Part shown: in pieces, positions 9,500 to 18,664 of the stretch
Layout of the letters: each line of letters begins with the position of its first letter
How positions within the stretch are numbered: the stretch's first letter is position 1
Assembly (NCBI RefSeq): GCF_003994335.1
Contig: NZ_PNQZ01000070.1
Span: 62,001 to 126,000, forward strand
Source: Asaia sp. W19
Lineage (GTDB): Bacteria > Pseudomonadota > Alphaproteobacteria > Acetobacterales > Acetobacteraceae
Length of the DNA stretch: 64,000 nucleotides
Reading direction: 5' to 3'
Program-made: the position numbers and the translations under genes
The notes under the pieces: generated by a model
What the model saw: the letters and a program-made list of their open reading frames with translations, nothing else
Database searches by the model: none
What the model was told of the DNA's origin: nothing

Positions 9500-9640
9500 G
9501 GGGCGACATCCTTTCCGCCCGGTCTCTAGCGGTGCCTCCCCGCCTCAATAACCCGCAATCCGGGTAAAAAATCCTTCCAGTTGGCGTAAGGGTCCGGCAC
9601 ATCACTTTCATTCTGCGCAACACCCCAAGAGCCGGGCCTT

Positions 9641-10597
9641 ATGACCAGAAATCTGCCTGCCAAGCGTGGCTATTCGCTCGATCATCTCCGTTGGCTTCAG
9701 GTGCTCCTCGAGGAAGAGAGCGTCACACGCGCGGCAAAGCGGCTCAGGGTGAGCGAGGCTGCCACAAGCCGTCACCTGGCCTCATTGCGCACATTGTTCG
9801 GGGACCCTCTGCTGGTGCTCTCCGGCAGACATCTGGTCGCGACCCCCTATGCCAAAGACCTGCTGGGAAGGGTGCAGACAGTGCTGGCCGAGGCAGAGGC
9901 ACTGGTCAGCGCGCGCGCGCGACTGGACCTGTCTCAGATCGCCCCCCATTTCACGATCCGGGCGCGGGACCTTTTCATCGGAGCCTTCGGCAGCGCCATC
10001 GCCGAGAGGCTCAGAGAATCCTGCCCGCGCTGCCAGATCGTTTTCTCGCCGGAAACGGAGGATTCAATCGGTGATGCGCTCAGGCGTGGCACGATCGATC
10101 TCTATATCGGCGCCACCGAAGACCTCCTGCCCGAAATCAAGAAGCAAACCCTGTTCCAGACCCATTTCGAGGCCGTGGTGCGCGCCGGGCATCCGATCCT
10201 GGAGCAGGAGATCACGCCCCAGACACTGGTTGCCTATGATCACATCAGCACGTCCCGCAAGGGGCGTGCCCACGGGCCTATCGATGCGATCCTAGCCAAG
10301 CAATACGGTCTGGAGAGACGTATCGCGCTGGTCGTACCCAGCGATTATGCCATGATCGAAACCATGCGCGAGACGAACATGATCCTGCCCCTGCCGGAGA
10401 TCATCATCCGCCGTCTACCGCTTGAGGCCATTGGGGCACGTGCCTTCGCGTTCCCCTTCCCGTTGCCTGATCTCGTCAGCTTTCAGGCCTGGCATCCGCG
10501 ACTCGATAATGATCCGGTCCATCGATGGCTCAGGGAGACCATTCTCTCGACCGTGCAATCCGTGGTCAGAGCCCTGCGCGACCGGAAGGAAAGCTGA
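9641..10597 (+). CDS. LysR-family transcriptional regulator
   Basis: 318 aa. The N-terminal winged helix reads YSLDHLRWLQVLLEEESV, TRAAKRLRVSEAATSRHLASLR and FGDPLLVLSGRHLVATPYA, the usual LTTR DNA-binding domain. The remainder is a periplasmic-binding-protein-like effector domain with a DLYIGATEDLLPEI stretch. It is divergent from the efflux operon across 141 bp, the usual arrangement for a LysR regulator and its target. It also lies 187 bp upstream of sldB in the same orientation, so control of sldBA is a second possibility. Effector unknown. Confidence 0.88.
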   Translation: MTRNLPAKRGYSLDHLRWLQVLLEEESVTRAAKRLRVSEAATSRHLASLRTLFGDPLLVLSGRHLVATPYAKDLLGRVQTVLAEAEALVSARARLDLSQIAPHFTIRARDLFIGAFGSAIAERLRESCPRCQIVFSPETEDSIGDALRRGTIDLYIGATEDLLPEIKKQTLFQTHFEAVVRAGHPILEQEITPQTLVAYDHISTSRKGRAHGPIDAILAKQYGLERRIALVVPSDYAMIETMRETNMILPLPEIIIRRLPLEAIGARAFAFPFPLPDLVSFQAWHPRLDNDPVHRWLRETILSTVQSVVRALRDRKES

Positions 10598-10703
10598 GAC
10601 AACCCGCCACATCGACCGTTTTCCCCTGCCCGCGCTGAAAACACCTTGCAGAGATCTATAAGACGCTATCCTGTGATCGGAAAACCGTGCGTCCCACCAA
10701 ACG

Positions 10704-10723
10704 TATCAGAGTTTTCACTGATA
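10704..10723. promoter_or_regulatory. Inverted repeat upstream of sldBA (candidate operator)
   Basis: TATCAG and CTGATA form perfect 6-bp arms around an 8-bp spacer, about 62 bp before the sldB start codon. The size and interrupted dyad fit a regulator binding site. No specific regulator can be assigned; the upstream LysR protein is one candidate. Confidence 0.4.
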
Positions 10724-10784
10724 TGTGTTGCTCTGTTCTGTTCGCGTTCAGGATAGGTTGCGCACCTTGTCTCAAGGAGGATTC

Positions 10785-11168
10785 ATGACGTCTCGTTCCA
10801 GACCCAGACGCATCGGCGACTGGGCAGCACTGGGTCTCGCCATCCTGATCGTGGTTTTCGGTCTCATCTTCGTTGCTGGTGGCGGCTACCTTCTAAGCCT
10901 TGGTGGCTCTGCCTATTATCTGATCTGCGGCATCGTTCTGCTGGCATCGGGTGGGCTCATGGCCATGGGTCGTCTTCTGGGGGGCTACCTCTTCCTTCTC
11001 GCCTGGGCCGGTACACTGATCTGGACCATTGCCGAGTGCGGCTTTGACTGGTGGGGCTGGCTCCCGCGCCTGTTCGGCCCGACGCTGATCGCCATTCTTG
11101 TCGTGCTCAGCCTGCCTGTCCTGCGTCGCCAGGATACGGTTCGTCCAGTTTCCCGCGGAGCCGTCTGA
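10785..11168 (+). CDS. sldB: PQQ-dependent polyol (glycerol/sorbitol) dehydrogenase, small membrane subunit
   Basis: 127 aa with four hydrophobic segments, beginning with WAALGLAILIVVFGLIFVAG. The ending VLRRQDTVRPVSRGAV resembles the Gluconobacter SldB tail I recall (VLRRMETRRTLRGAV). SldB is the hydrophobic subunit needed for SldA activity and for membrane attachment near ubiquinone. A near-perfect AAGGAGG precedes the ATG at 10785. The stop codon overlaps the sldA start (TGATG), implying coupled translation. Confidence 0.9.
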   Translation: MTSRSRPRRIGDWAALGLAILIVVFGLIFVAGGGYLLSLGGSAYYLICGIVLLASGGLMAMGRLLGGYLFLLAWAGTLIWTIAECGFDWWGWLPRLFGPTLIAILVVLSLPVLRRQDTVRPVSRGAV

Positions 11169-13369
11169 TGCGTAGACCAGCCCTTTTGACCGCCACCATG
11201 CTCGGTGGCCTTCTGTCTGCCTCGGTCGCGCTGGCGCAGATTCCCCCCTCTAACTCGACCCCGGGTGAAGACAATACGTCAACCGCCGATGCCCATAGCC
11301 AGGGTCCCGGTCGTTTTGGTGGCCCCTCCCCCTCCGCTCCGCAGGCTCCAGGCGTGAATGCCGCCAATCTGCCGGACATCTCCGAGATCGGTATCGCTGA
11401 CGTTCCGGCCGCCGTGCCGCAGATCGACAGCACCCCGGCCCGCGAAGACTGGCCCGCATATGGCCGCGATTCCAACCAGACGCGCTATTCGCCTCTGGAG
11501 CAGCTGACCCCCGACAACGTGGGCAAGCTCAAGCGCGCCTTCGTGTATCACACGGGCAGCAAGCCAGGTCCGGGTCAGGCCAATAAATGGGCTGCCGAAA
11601 CCACCCCGATCAAGGTGGGCAACTCGCTCTACATGTGTTCAGCCATGAACGACATGATGCGCATCGATGCCGCCACCGGCAAGGAGATCTGGCGTCACGA
11701 TGCCGGGGTGAAATACCAGTCCATCCCGTACACCGCCGCGTGCAAGGGTGTGACCTATTACACCTCCTCCACCATCCCCGAAGGCCAGTCCTGCCATAAC
11801 CGCGTCATGGAAGCCACGCTCGACATGCGCCTGATTCAGGTCGATGCCGAGACGGGCAAGCTGTGCGAGGGCTTCGGCTTTGGCGGTCAGGTCAATCTGA
11901 TGCAGGGCATGGGCGAGTCGGTACCGGGCTTCGTTTCCATGACGACCCCGCCCCCGGTCATCAATGGCATCGTCGTGGTCAATCACGAGGTGCTCGACGG
12001 TCAGCGCCGCTGGGCTCCTTCAGGCGTGATTCGTGGCTATGACGCTGAAAGCGGCAAGTTCGTCTGGGCCTGGGATGTGAATAATCCTGACAACCACCAC
12101 CAGCCTGCCCCCGGCGAGCATTACAGCCGTGGAACGCCCAATTCCTGGGCTGCCATGACGGGTGATAACGAGCTTGGCCTCGTCTATGTCCCGACAGGCA
12201 ATTCCGCCGCCGATTATTACAGCGCCATGCGCACCGACAAGGAGAACGCTGTCTCGTCCTCCATCGTCGCGCTGGATGTCAAGACAGGTGAACCCCGCTG
12301 GGTATTCCAGACCGCCCACAAGGATGTCTGGGATTATGATATTGGCTCACAGGCCACCAAATTCGACTATCATCATGCCGACGGTACCGTAACGCCTGCT
12401 CTGCTGGTGCCCACCAAGCGTGGCCAGACCTTCGTGCTCGACCGTGCGACGGGCAAGCCCCTGCCGGAATTCCCGGTTGTCGAAAAGCCCGCCCCTGCCA
12501 GCACCATGGCAGATGATCCGCGCAGTCCGACCCAGCCCTGGTCCGATGCTTTCCCCCGTCTCGCCTTCCCTGATCTGAAGGAAAGCGACATGTGGGGCAT
12601 GTCGCCTATCGACCAGCTCTATTGCCGCATCATGTTCCGCAAGGCGCGCTATGTCGGCGAGTTCACCCCGCCCGCGCTCGACAAGCCGAATATCGAATAT
12701 CCCGGCTATAATGGCGGCAGCGACTGGGGCAGCATGGCCTATGACCCGGAATCGGGCATTGTCATCGCCAACTGGAACTCCACGCCGATGTACGATCAGC
12801 TCATCACCCGTAAAAAGGCCGATGCGCTGGGCCTGAAGCCCATCGACAACCCCAGCTACAACCCCAATGGCGGGGGTGCAGAAGGCAATGGCGCACAGGC
12901 CGATACACCTTATGGCATCGTGGTGACTCCGTTCTGGAACCACTACACGGGCATGATGTGCAACAAGCCCCCCTATGGCATGATTGAGGCGATCGACATC
13001 AAGACCAAGAAGGTCCTGTGGTCGCGTCCTCTCGGTACCGCACGCGCCAATGGCCCGTGGAACATGCCGACAGGCCTGCCGCTCAATATTGGTACGCCGA
13101 ATAACGGTGGCTCGGTCATCACCAAGGGCGGTCTTGTCTTTGTTGCGGCTGCAACCGACAACCAGATTCGCGCAATCGACATCAAGACGGGCAAGGATGT
13201 CTGGTCCGATGTTCTGCCGGGTGGCGGCCAGGCCAATCCGATGACCTATGAGGTCAACGGCAAGCAGTATGTCGCCATCATGGCCGGTGGCCATCACTTC
13301 ATGATGACGCCTGTGACCGACCAGCTCGTCGTCTACGCCCTCCCGGACGGGGCCGACACCAAGCACTAA
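11168..13369 (+). CDS. sldA: PQQ-dependent membrane-bound polyol dehydrogenase (glycerol/sorbitol/arabitol), large subunit
   Basis: 733 aa. A signal peptide, MRRPALLTATMLGGLLSASVALAQ, exports it to the periplasm. The rest is an eight-bladed quinoprotein propeller with recurring Trp-docking stretches (DVKTGEPRWVFQTA, DIKTGKDVWSDVLPGGGQA). Segments such as PQAPGVNAANLPDI, SVPGFVSMTTPPPVINGI and AIMAGGHHFMMTPV closely match Gluconobacter SldA as I remember it. The enzyme oxidises secondary hydroxyls of polyols (glycerol to dihydroxyacetone, sorbitol to sorbose) and passes electrons to ubiquinone. The start overlaps the sldB stop by one base. A strong terminator follows the gene. Confidence 0.92.
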   Translation: MRRPALLTATMLGGLLSASVALAQIPPSNSTPGEDNTSTADAHSQGPGRFGGPSPSAPQAPGVNAANLPDISEIGIADVPAAVPQIDSTPAREDWPAYGRDSNQTRYSPLEQLTPDNVGKLKRAFVYHTGSKPGPGQANKWAAETTPIKVGNSLYMCSAMNDMMRIDAATGKEIWRHDAGVKYQSIPYTAACKGVTYYTSSTIPEGQSCHNRVMEATLDMRLIQVDAETGKLCEGFGFGGQVNLMQGMGESVPGFVSMTTPPPVINGIVVVNHEVLDGQRRWAPSGVIRGYDAESGKFVWAWDVNNPDNHHQPAPGEHYSRGTPNSWAAMTGDNELGLVYVPTGNSAADYYSAMRTDKENAVSSSIVALDVKTGEPRWVFQTAHKDVWDYDIGSQATKFDYHHADGTVTPALLVPTKRGQTFVLDRATGKPLPEFPVVEKPAPASTMADDPRSPTQPWSDAFPRLAFPDLKESDMWGMSPIDQLYCRIMFRKARYVGEFTPPALDKPNIEYPGYNGGSDWGSMAYDPESGIVIANWNSTPMYDQLITRKKADALGLKPIDNPSYNPNGGGAEGNGAQADTPYGIVVTPFWNHYTGMMCNKPPYGMIEAIDIKTKKVLWSRPLGTARANGPWNMPTGLPLNIGTPNNGGSVITKGGLVFVAAATDNQIRAIDIKTGKDVWSDVLPGGGQANPMTYEVNGKQYVAIMAGGHHFMMTPVTDQLVVYALPDGADTKH

Positions 13370-13408
13370 GAGCGCTTCCCGGTCGCAACGCGACAGGAGA
13401 GAGCGTCA

Positions 13409-13438
13409 GGGCCGGGGGATCTTCCTCCGGCCCTTTTT
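13409..13438 (+). terminator. Rho-independent terminator of sldBA
   Basis: GGGCCGG and CCGGCCC arms enclose GGGATCTTCCT and are followed directly by TTTTT. It lies 40 bp after the sldA stop codon, where a terminator is expected. Confidence 0.85.
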
Positions 13439-13736
13439 CGTACCCGCACGTCGAAGAGACTCTTCGATCCCCTGACACGCCATGCACCTAGCCAGAGATC
13501 GGGACCGACGACCCGCATCACGTTGGGGCGCGCGCCAGCCCTTTCAGTCTGGCGCAGACCATGAACGCGAAAGGCGGTGCTTTCACGACTGCCTTTTGGC
13601 GATCCTTTCTGACGTTATCCCGACGCAGCAGCGTTCCGCGATAGGCTATGGGCATTTGGGGCACGGGACGGGGGTTTTTCATGACGCCGGATTCTTTCCT
13701 CTCCCTGAGGCGGCCGCTTCATGCTACCCGCAACCC
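13439..13736. other. Intergenic region between sldA terminator and glycosyltransferase
   Basis: About 300 bp with no supported gene. It contains one 7-bp inverted repeat, GCGCCAG at 13532-13538 and CTGGCGC at 13549-13555. The reading frame of the glycosyltransferase is open back to 13482, so an upstream start is possible, but the intervening translation does not look like protein from this family. Confidence 0.4.
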
Positions 13737-14918
13737 ATGTCACGCCACTGCCCTCATATACTTCAGGTTCTCCCGGCCCTTGGCACGGGGGGGATCGAGC
13801 ATGGCACAGTGGAGATGGCCGAGGCGATCGTGAGAGCCGGTGGGCGCGCATTCGTTGCAGGGGCTTCGGGCCCGCTGCTGCCGCGCCTGCTTTCTGTCGG
13901 GGCACGTCATATCGACCTGCCTCTCGGGCAGAAATCGCCGCTCGCCATTCTGCGCAACAGCCGCGCCCTCGCCCAGATCATCCGCGAGGAACGCATCGAT
14001 CTCGTCCATGCCCGCTCGCGGGCGCCCGCCTGGGCGGCGTGGCATGCGACAAGACGCACAGGCACACCTTTCGTGACCACCTGGCATGGCGTGCACAAGG
14101 CCAGTTTTCCCGGCAAGAAGCGCTATAACTCCGTACTCGCACGGGGAGCACGCGTGATTGCCATCAGCAGCTATATCGCTACCCGCCTGCGTGAGGATTA
14201 TCGTGTGGGCCAGGACAGGCTGCGGCTGATCCCGCGCGGAGCCGACATGGCCCGTTTCGACCCCGCCCTGATCAATGGGGCGCGGATGCAGGCGCTGGCA
14301 GAGAAATGGCAGGTGCCCCCCGGCACGCCCGTGATCATGCTGCCAGGCCGCCTGACACGCTGGAAAGGGCAATTGCTTCTGCTGCGCGCAATGGCGATCC
14401 TTCAGGCCGAGATGCCGGGGCCGTGGCTTGCCGTACTGGTCGGACCGGCTGATCCCAGGGACAGTTACGTGCAGGAGATCGAGGCCACGGCCCTGCGCCT
14501 GGGTCTGCGCGAGCGTCTGCGCTTTGCCGGACTGTGTCAGGATATGCCGGCAGCCTATGCCCTGGCCGATGTAGTGGCCGTTCCGTCTCTTCGCCCGGAG
14601 CCCTTTGGCCGTGTGGTGATCGAGGCGCAGGCCATGGGCCGCCCCGTTGTGGTGTCGGCCCAGGGAGGCGCCATGGAAACGGTGCTTCCCCATCGCACGG
14701 GGCTTCTGGTCCCGCCGGATGACGCCCCAGCGCTGGCAGAAGCCCTCTGCCAGATTCTGACTCTCTCCGAAGGCGCGCGGGATCTTCTGGCTGAAACTGC
14801 GCGTCATCACATTGCAGAAAACTACACGACCCGGCAGATGCAATCGGCCACGCTCGCTGTCTATGATGAGCTGCTCGGTACCGGTTTGTCGGACCAGTTT
14901 CGGGACCTTGATCAATGA
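13737..14918 (+). CDS. Glycosyltransferase family 4 (GT-B fold)
   Basis: 393 aa from MSRHCPHILQVLPALGTGGIEHG. The GGIE/G turn after the first strand, the TTWHGVHK segment and the C-terminal nucleotide-sugar motif EPFGRVVIEAQAMGRPVV (with the E-x7-E pair) are hallmarks of GT4 enzymes. It likely adds a sugar to a lipopolysaccharide, capsule or exopolysaccharide precursor in the cytoplasm. No strong ribosome-binding site precedes 13737; the frame is open to 13482, but the family opening motif fits 13737 best. It overlaps the next gene by 4 bp (ATGA), so the two are translationally coupled. Confidence 0.85.
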   Translation: MSRHCPHILQVLPALGTGGIEHGTVEMAEAIVRAGGRAFVAGASGPLLPRLLSVGARHIDLPLGQKSPLAILRNSRALAQIIREERIDLVHARSRAPAWAAWHATRRTGTPFVTTWHGVHKASFPGKKRYNSVLARGARVIAISSYIATRLREDYRVGQDRLRLIPRGADMARFDPALINGARMQALAEKWQVPPGTPVIMLPGRLTRWKGQLLLLRAMAILQAEMPGPWLAVLVGPADPRDSYVQEIEATALRLGLRERLRFAGLCQDMPAAYALADVVAVPSLRPEPFGRVVIEAQAMGRPVVVSAQGGAMETVLPHRTGLLVPPDDAPALAEALCQILTLSEGARDLLAETARHHIAENYTTRQMQSATLAVYDELLGTGLSDQFRDLDQ

Positions 14919-15109
14919 CTACACCACCGCGCGCCACCCCGACCCTGACCGAGAAGGCTCAGGCCGATCTCGACAAGCGTCTGGCGCGTGAGGCCGCAGC
15001 CCTGCGCGCCAATCTGCTGCGTCGCAAGGCGCAGGTGCGCAACCGTGCGGTCAAGGCTCCCGAAGACCAGGAAACGCCGCCCGCGCGCGACGATTCCGCC
15101 TCATCCTGA
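14915..15109 (+). CDS. Small charged protein of unknown function
   Basis: 64 aa, rich in Ala, Arg and Lys, with a predicted helical core (LDKRLAREAAALRANLLRRK) and an acidic Ser-rich tail. No domain is recognised. The start overlaps the end of the glycosyltransferase gene by 4 bp, and the next gene starts 12 bp downstream, so it sits inside an operon-like run and is probably real. No signal peptide or membrane segment is seen. Confidence 0.6.
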   Translation: MTTPPRATPTLTEKAQADLDKRLAREAAALRANLLRRKAQVRNRAVKAPEDQETPPARDDSASS

Positions 15110-15121
15110 AAGGATTACCCC

Positions 15122-15415
15122 ATGTCCAAGGTTCTTTATGCGACCATGCGCGCCCTGCCCGGCAAGCGTGAGGAAATCGCCCAACTGCTCACCGCACTGG
15201 CCGATGACGTGCGCGGCGAACCCGGCAATGAACGCTTTGTGGTCTACACCCTTGAGGAAGATCCGGACTTCTTCCATGTCGAGGAGACCTACAGGGACGA
15301 AGACGCTTTCAAGGCCCATATGGGCATGGAACATGGCAAGGTCTTCAACAATGCCATCAAGACCCTGGTCGAAGGCGGCGGCTCCAAGGTCGTGTTCCTC
15401 ACCCATATCGCCTGA
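15122..15415 (+). CDS. ABM-domain protein (antibiotic biosynthesis monooxygenase-like)
   Basis: 97 aa. The sequence MSKVLYATMRALPGKREEIAQ, then FVVYTLEEDPDFFHVEETYRD and DAFKAHMGMEHGKVF, follows the dimeric alpha/beta-barrel pattern of ABM (YgiN-like) proteins, where a short strand is followed by the conserved E-x-Y/W and H-x-x-x-x-H region. Members include quinol monooxygenases and many proteins of unknown role. AAGGATTACCCC upstream gives a plausible ribosome-binding site. It follows the small charged protein by 12 bp, probably in one operon. Substrate cannot be named. Confidence 0.8.
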   Translation: MSKVLYATMRALPGKREEIAQLLTALADDVRGEPGNERFVVYTLEEDPDFFHVEETYRDEDAFKAHMGMEHGKVFNNAIKTLVEGGGSKVVFLTHIA

Positions 15416-15498
15416 GCAGCACCGTTCGGTTTGCAGAGACACGCCCGCAAGGCTAGACCTGCAAACCCTTCTCTCCCTTACGAACCGGAAGTAATGCC

Positions 15499-16050
15499 AT
15501 GCCCATCATGCCAGATAGCTGGATCCGTCAGATGGCCCAGGAAAAGGGCATGATCGAGCCCTTCGTCGAGGCGCAGAAACGCGAGGGCGTAATCTCCTAC
15601 GGGCTGTCTTCCTATGGCTATGACGCACGCGTAGGCGAGGATTTCAAGATCTTCACCGATGTCGATAATGCCGTGGTGGACCCCAAGCAGTTTGCTGCAA
15701 ACAGCTTCGTGACGCGCACAGGCGACATCACCATTCCACCCAACAGCTTCGCCCTCGCCCATACGGTCGAATATTTCCGCATCCCGCGCGACGTGCTCGT
15801 GGTCTGCCTCGGCAAGTCCACCTATGCGCGTTGCGGAATCATCGTGAACGTGACCCCGCTGGAACCCGAATGGGAGGGGCAGGTCACCATCGAAATCAGC
15901 AACACAACCAAGCTGCCCGCACGTATCTACGCCAATGAGGGCATCTGCCAGTTCCTGTTCTTCCAGGGCGCCTCTCCCTGCGAGACCAGCTATGCCGATC
16001 GCGCCGGCAAATACATGAAGCAGCTCGGCGTCACGACACCCCGCCTCTGA
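15499..16050 (+). CDS. dcd: dCTP deaminase
   Basis: 183 aa, close to the usual length of about 185-190. Typical stretches are [13 protein letters not shown] near residues 33-45, [18 protein letters not shown], and [28 protein letters not shown], which carries the catalytic Glu and the Ser/Arg pair of the family. The enzyme deaminates dCTP to dUTP, the main source of dUMP for thymidylate synthesis in Gram-negative bacteria. The gene is convergent with hrpB, leaving only 30 bp between them. A single-gene unit is likely. Confidence 0.93.
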   Translation: MPIMPDSWIRQMAQEKGMIEPFVEAQKREGVISYGLSSYGYDARVGEDFKIFTDVDNAVVDPKQFAANSFVTRTGDITIPPNSFALAHTVEYFRIPRDVLVVCLGKSTYARCGIIVNVTPLEPEWEGQVTIEISNTTKLPARIYANEGICQFLFFQGASPCETSYADRAGKYMKQLGVTTPRL

Positions 16051-16080
16051 GCGCCGCTCGACGTCGAAGGGGCGCGCAGC

Positions 16081-18600
16081 TCAACGTCGACGGGGCGGGG
16101 GCGGGCTGGCCGTTGAGGGATCTTCCGGCCAGTCATGTCTGGGGTAACGCCCGCGCATGTCGCGCCGCATATCGGCCCAGCCTGTTTTCCAGAAGGCCGC
16201 AATATCAGCCGTGATCGCCTGAGGACGCCCCGCAGGAGATAGAAGCGCGAATTGCAGCTTCACCTGTCCATTGGCCAGACGCGGTGTTTCCTTGAGCCCG
16301 TAAAAAGCCTGGGCCCGCGCCGAAATGGTGGGCGTTGGATCGCAGTAATCGATGGCAGGCTGCGCCCCTGGCAGACTCAGGCTGGTTGGCAGGTCCTGAT
16401 CGAGCCGCCTGAGTTGTGCATAATCCAGCCTCTGGCGCAGCAGCGTCAGCAGATCCAGCGCCTGAACCTGAGAGAGTTTCGTCATGCCCTCCATATAGGG
16501 CAGCAGCCACTCATCGAGCGTTGCCACAAGCGTGTCGTCGTCCGCCGCAGGCAAGGTCTCGTCCAGATGGGCACGCGCCAGGGCAAGGCGGGCGCGGAAC
16601 TGATGACAGGCATCGGTCCAGCCCAGACTGCCCGCAGGATCGGCCCTGATACGCCCCAGAAGAAGGTCCTGTATCTCCTCGGGGGCCGCAGGCGCCGAGC
16701 GATCGCGCAGCACGAGCGTGCCAAGACGCAGACGCCTGCGCGCAATCACATTCCCCGTTGCAGTATCGAGGGCCGTTTCGACCTGTTCTTCCGTCCGGGC
16801 CAGCAGGGTTCGGGGCAGATCGTTCAGATCAAGCGGGGCCGCCAGACAGATTTCGGTGGCTGTGCGCATATGCAGGGAAGGCGCCACAAGCAGCGTTTCA
16901 CGCGCCATCGGGTCGATGGCGCTCAAACGCGCCGAGCCCCCCCCGGACAGGCGGTACCGCCCTTTTTCACCAGCCGCCATGGCCACGCGATCAGGGAAAC
17001 CCGCCGCGAGAAGCGCCGGCGCACAGGAAGGATCGAGCGGAAGACGCTGATTCAGGGCAAGCCGCTTCTGGTAACGCTGCGCGGATTGGCGAATGCGCGC
17101 CAGACTGGCCCGATCCGCCTGCGGATGGAAATCGGCTTCATCAATGAGTGCAAGGCGCGTCTGGATATCCGCTAGCGTGGCAGGGTTGCGTTGCCCCGGT
17201 ACGACCCGCGGGCGCAACGGGTCACGCTCCTCAAGCAGAGCGGCCAGGGCGGCGGCGGTGGCTTTTTCGGGCGGAGTGCGGGCCGCGCACATCATCGCCG
17301 CCAGACGGGGCTGGGCCCCCAGACGCGCCATCGCGCTGCCGAGCTTCGTGATATGTCCCGCCGGATCGAGTGCGCCAAGAGCCTGCAGCAATGCGATTGC
17401 GGCCTGGCGTGCGCCCTCGGGCGGGGCATCCAGCAGGGCAAGAGCCTCGGGTGGCGTCCCCATCACCTCCCGCCAGGCTGCGACGTCGAGGCAATGGCCG
17501 CTCAGATCGCTGGCCAGGATTTCGGGCAGATCATGAGCAATCAGGGCGCGTCCTGTGGCTTCCGTCCACAGGCGCACGGCAATACCTGGCGCCTCGCGAC
17601 CTGCACGGCCCGCGCGCTGCGTTGCCGTGGCACGCGAGACGCGGAGCGTTTCGAGGCGCGAAAGGCCCGAACCAACATCGAGTCTCGGCTCGCGACGGAA
17701 CCCGCCATCGACCACAAGCCGGACACCCGGCACAGTCAGAGAGGTTTCGGCAATCGAGGTGGCCAGTACCACCTTGCGGCGCGTGTCGGGCTTCAGCGCC
17801 AGATCCTGCTCGCGTGTATCGAGCTCGCCATAAAGCGGCAGAACCAGGGCTTCCACGCCCTCAAGCGCAGAGGCACACCGACGAATCTCCCCCACACCGG
17901 GCAGGAAGGCGAGGATATCCCCCTCTTCCTCGGCCAGAAGCCCGCGGATGGTCCGGGCCATGACGTCAGGCAACTCGCGCACAGCGGCCAGATCGCGTCT
18001 GGCGTGACGGATCTCAAGCGGGTAGGCCCGCCCCTCGCTTTCCACCAGCACACCATCGAGAAGGGTGGTGAAGGCGCGCCCGTCCGTTGTGGCAGACATG
18101 GCAACCAGACGCAGTTCGGGCCGCATAGTGCGCTGCAGATCGAGCGCAAATGCCAGCGCCGTATCGAGATCGAGCGAGCGCTCATGCACTTCGTCGAACA
18201 GGATGCAGGCCGTATCCTCTAGCAACGGGTCGGTCAGCAGCCGTCGCAGCAGAAGCCCCTCTGTCACCACCTCGATCCTTGTGGCTGCGCTGACCGCAGA
18301 ATCGGTGCGGGTGCGATAGCCCACCCTTCGCCCGACCGGCTCATCCAGCAGAGATGCCATGCGATGCGCGGCGCTACGCACGGCCACGCGCCGTGGCTCG
18401 ACCACCAGAATGCGCCCCTCCTGACGCCAGGGGGCTTGTAAAAGATGAAGTGGCACCAAAGTCGTCTTGCCTGCCCCCGGCGGGGCGACCAGCACGGCGT
18501 TGCGCGCCGAGTCCAGTGCAGCCTGCAAGGCGGGCAATGCTGCGGAAACAGGAAGAACGGGGAGCGAAATGAGATTGGCGGGCGATATCGGACCGGTCAT
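16081..18600 (-). CDS. hrpB: ATP-dependent helicase HrpB (DEAH-type)
   Basis: 839 aa. Helicase motifs occur in order: APPGAGKTT (Walker A, near residue 40), DEVHERSLD (motif II, DEVH), MSATTD (motif III), TSIAETSLTVPGV and QRAGRAGR (motif VI). The C-terminal part ends with the HrpB-specific segment SPAGRPQAITADIAAFW. HrpB is a DExH helicase of poorly defined cellular role. The ATG at 18600 was chosen over an upstream in-frame ATG because it starts the conserved protein; it is divergent from the DsbD-like gene with only 64 bp between starts. Confidence 0.92.
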   Translation of the reverse strand: MTGPISPANLISLPVLPVSAALPALQAALDSARNAVLVAPPGAGKTTLVPLHLLQAPWRQEGRILVVEPRRVAVRSAAHRMASLLDEPVGRRVGYRTRTDSAVSAATRIEVVTEGLLLRRLLTDPLLEDTACILFDEVHERSLDLDTALAFALDLQRTMRPELRLVAMSATTDGRAFTTLLDGVLVESEGRAYPLEIRHARRDLAAVRELPDVMARTIRGLLAEEEGDILAFLPGVGEIRRCASALEGVEALVLPLYGELDTREQDLALKPDTRRKVVLATSIAETSLTVPGVRLVVDGGFRREPRLDVGSGLSRLETLRVSRATATQRAGRAGREAPGIAVRLWTEATGRALIAHDLPEILASDLSGHCLDVAAWREVMGTPPEALALLDAPPEGARQAAIALLQALGALDPAGHITKLGSAMARLGAQPRLAAMMCAARTPPEKATAAALAALLEERDPLRPRVVPGQRNPATLADIQTRLALIDEADFHPQADRASLARIRQSAQRYQKRLALNQRLPLDPSCAPALLAAGFPDRVAMAAGEKGRYRLSGGGSARLSAIDPMARETLLVAPSLHMRTATEICLAAPLDLNDLPRTLLARTEEQVETALDTATGNVIARRRLRLGTLVLRDRSAPAAPEEIQDLLLGRIRADPAGSLGWTDACHQFRARLALARAHLDETLPAADDDTLVATLDEWLLPYMEGMTKLSQVQALDLLTLLRQRLDYAQLRRLDQDLPTSLSLPGAQPAIDYCDPTPTISARAQAFYGLKETPRLANGQVKLQFALLSPAGRPQAITADIAAFWKTGWADMRRDMRGRYPRHDWPEDPSTASPPPPRRR

Positions 18601-18664
18601 AATGACCTCTATGGCGCGTCCACAGGGCGCTCGGCAATTCTCTTCCCTCACTGCGATCGGTCTC

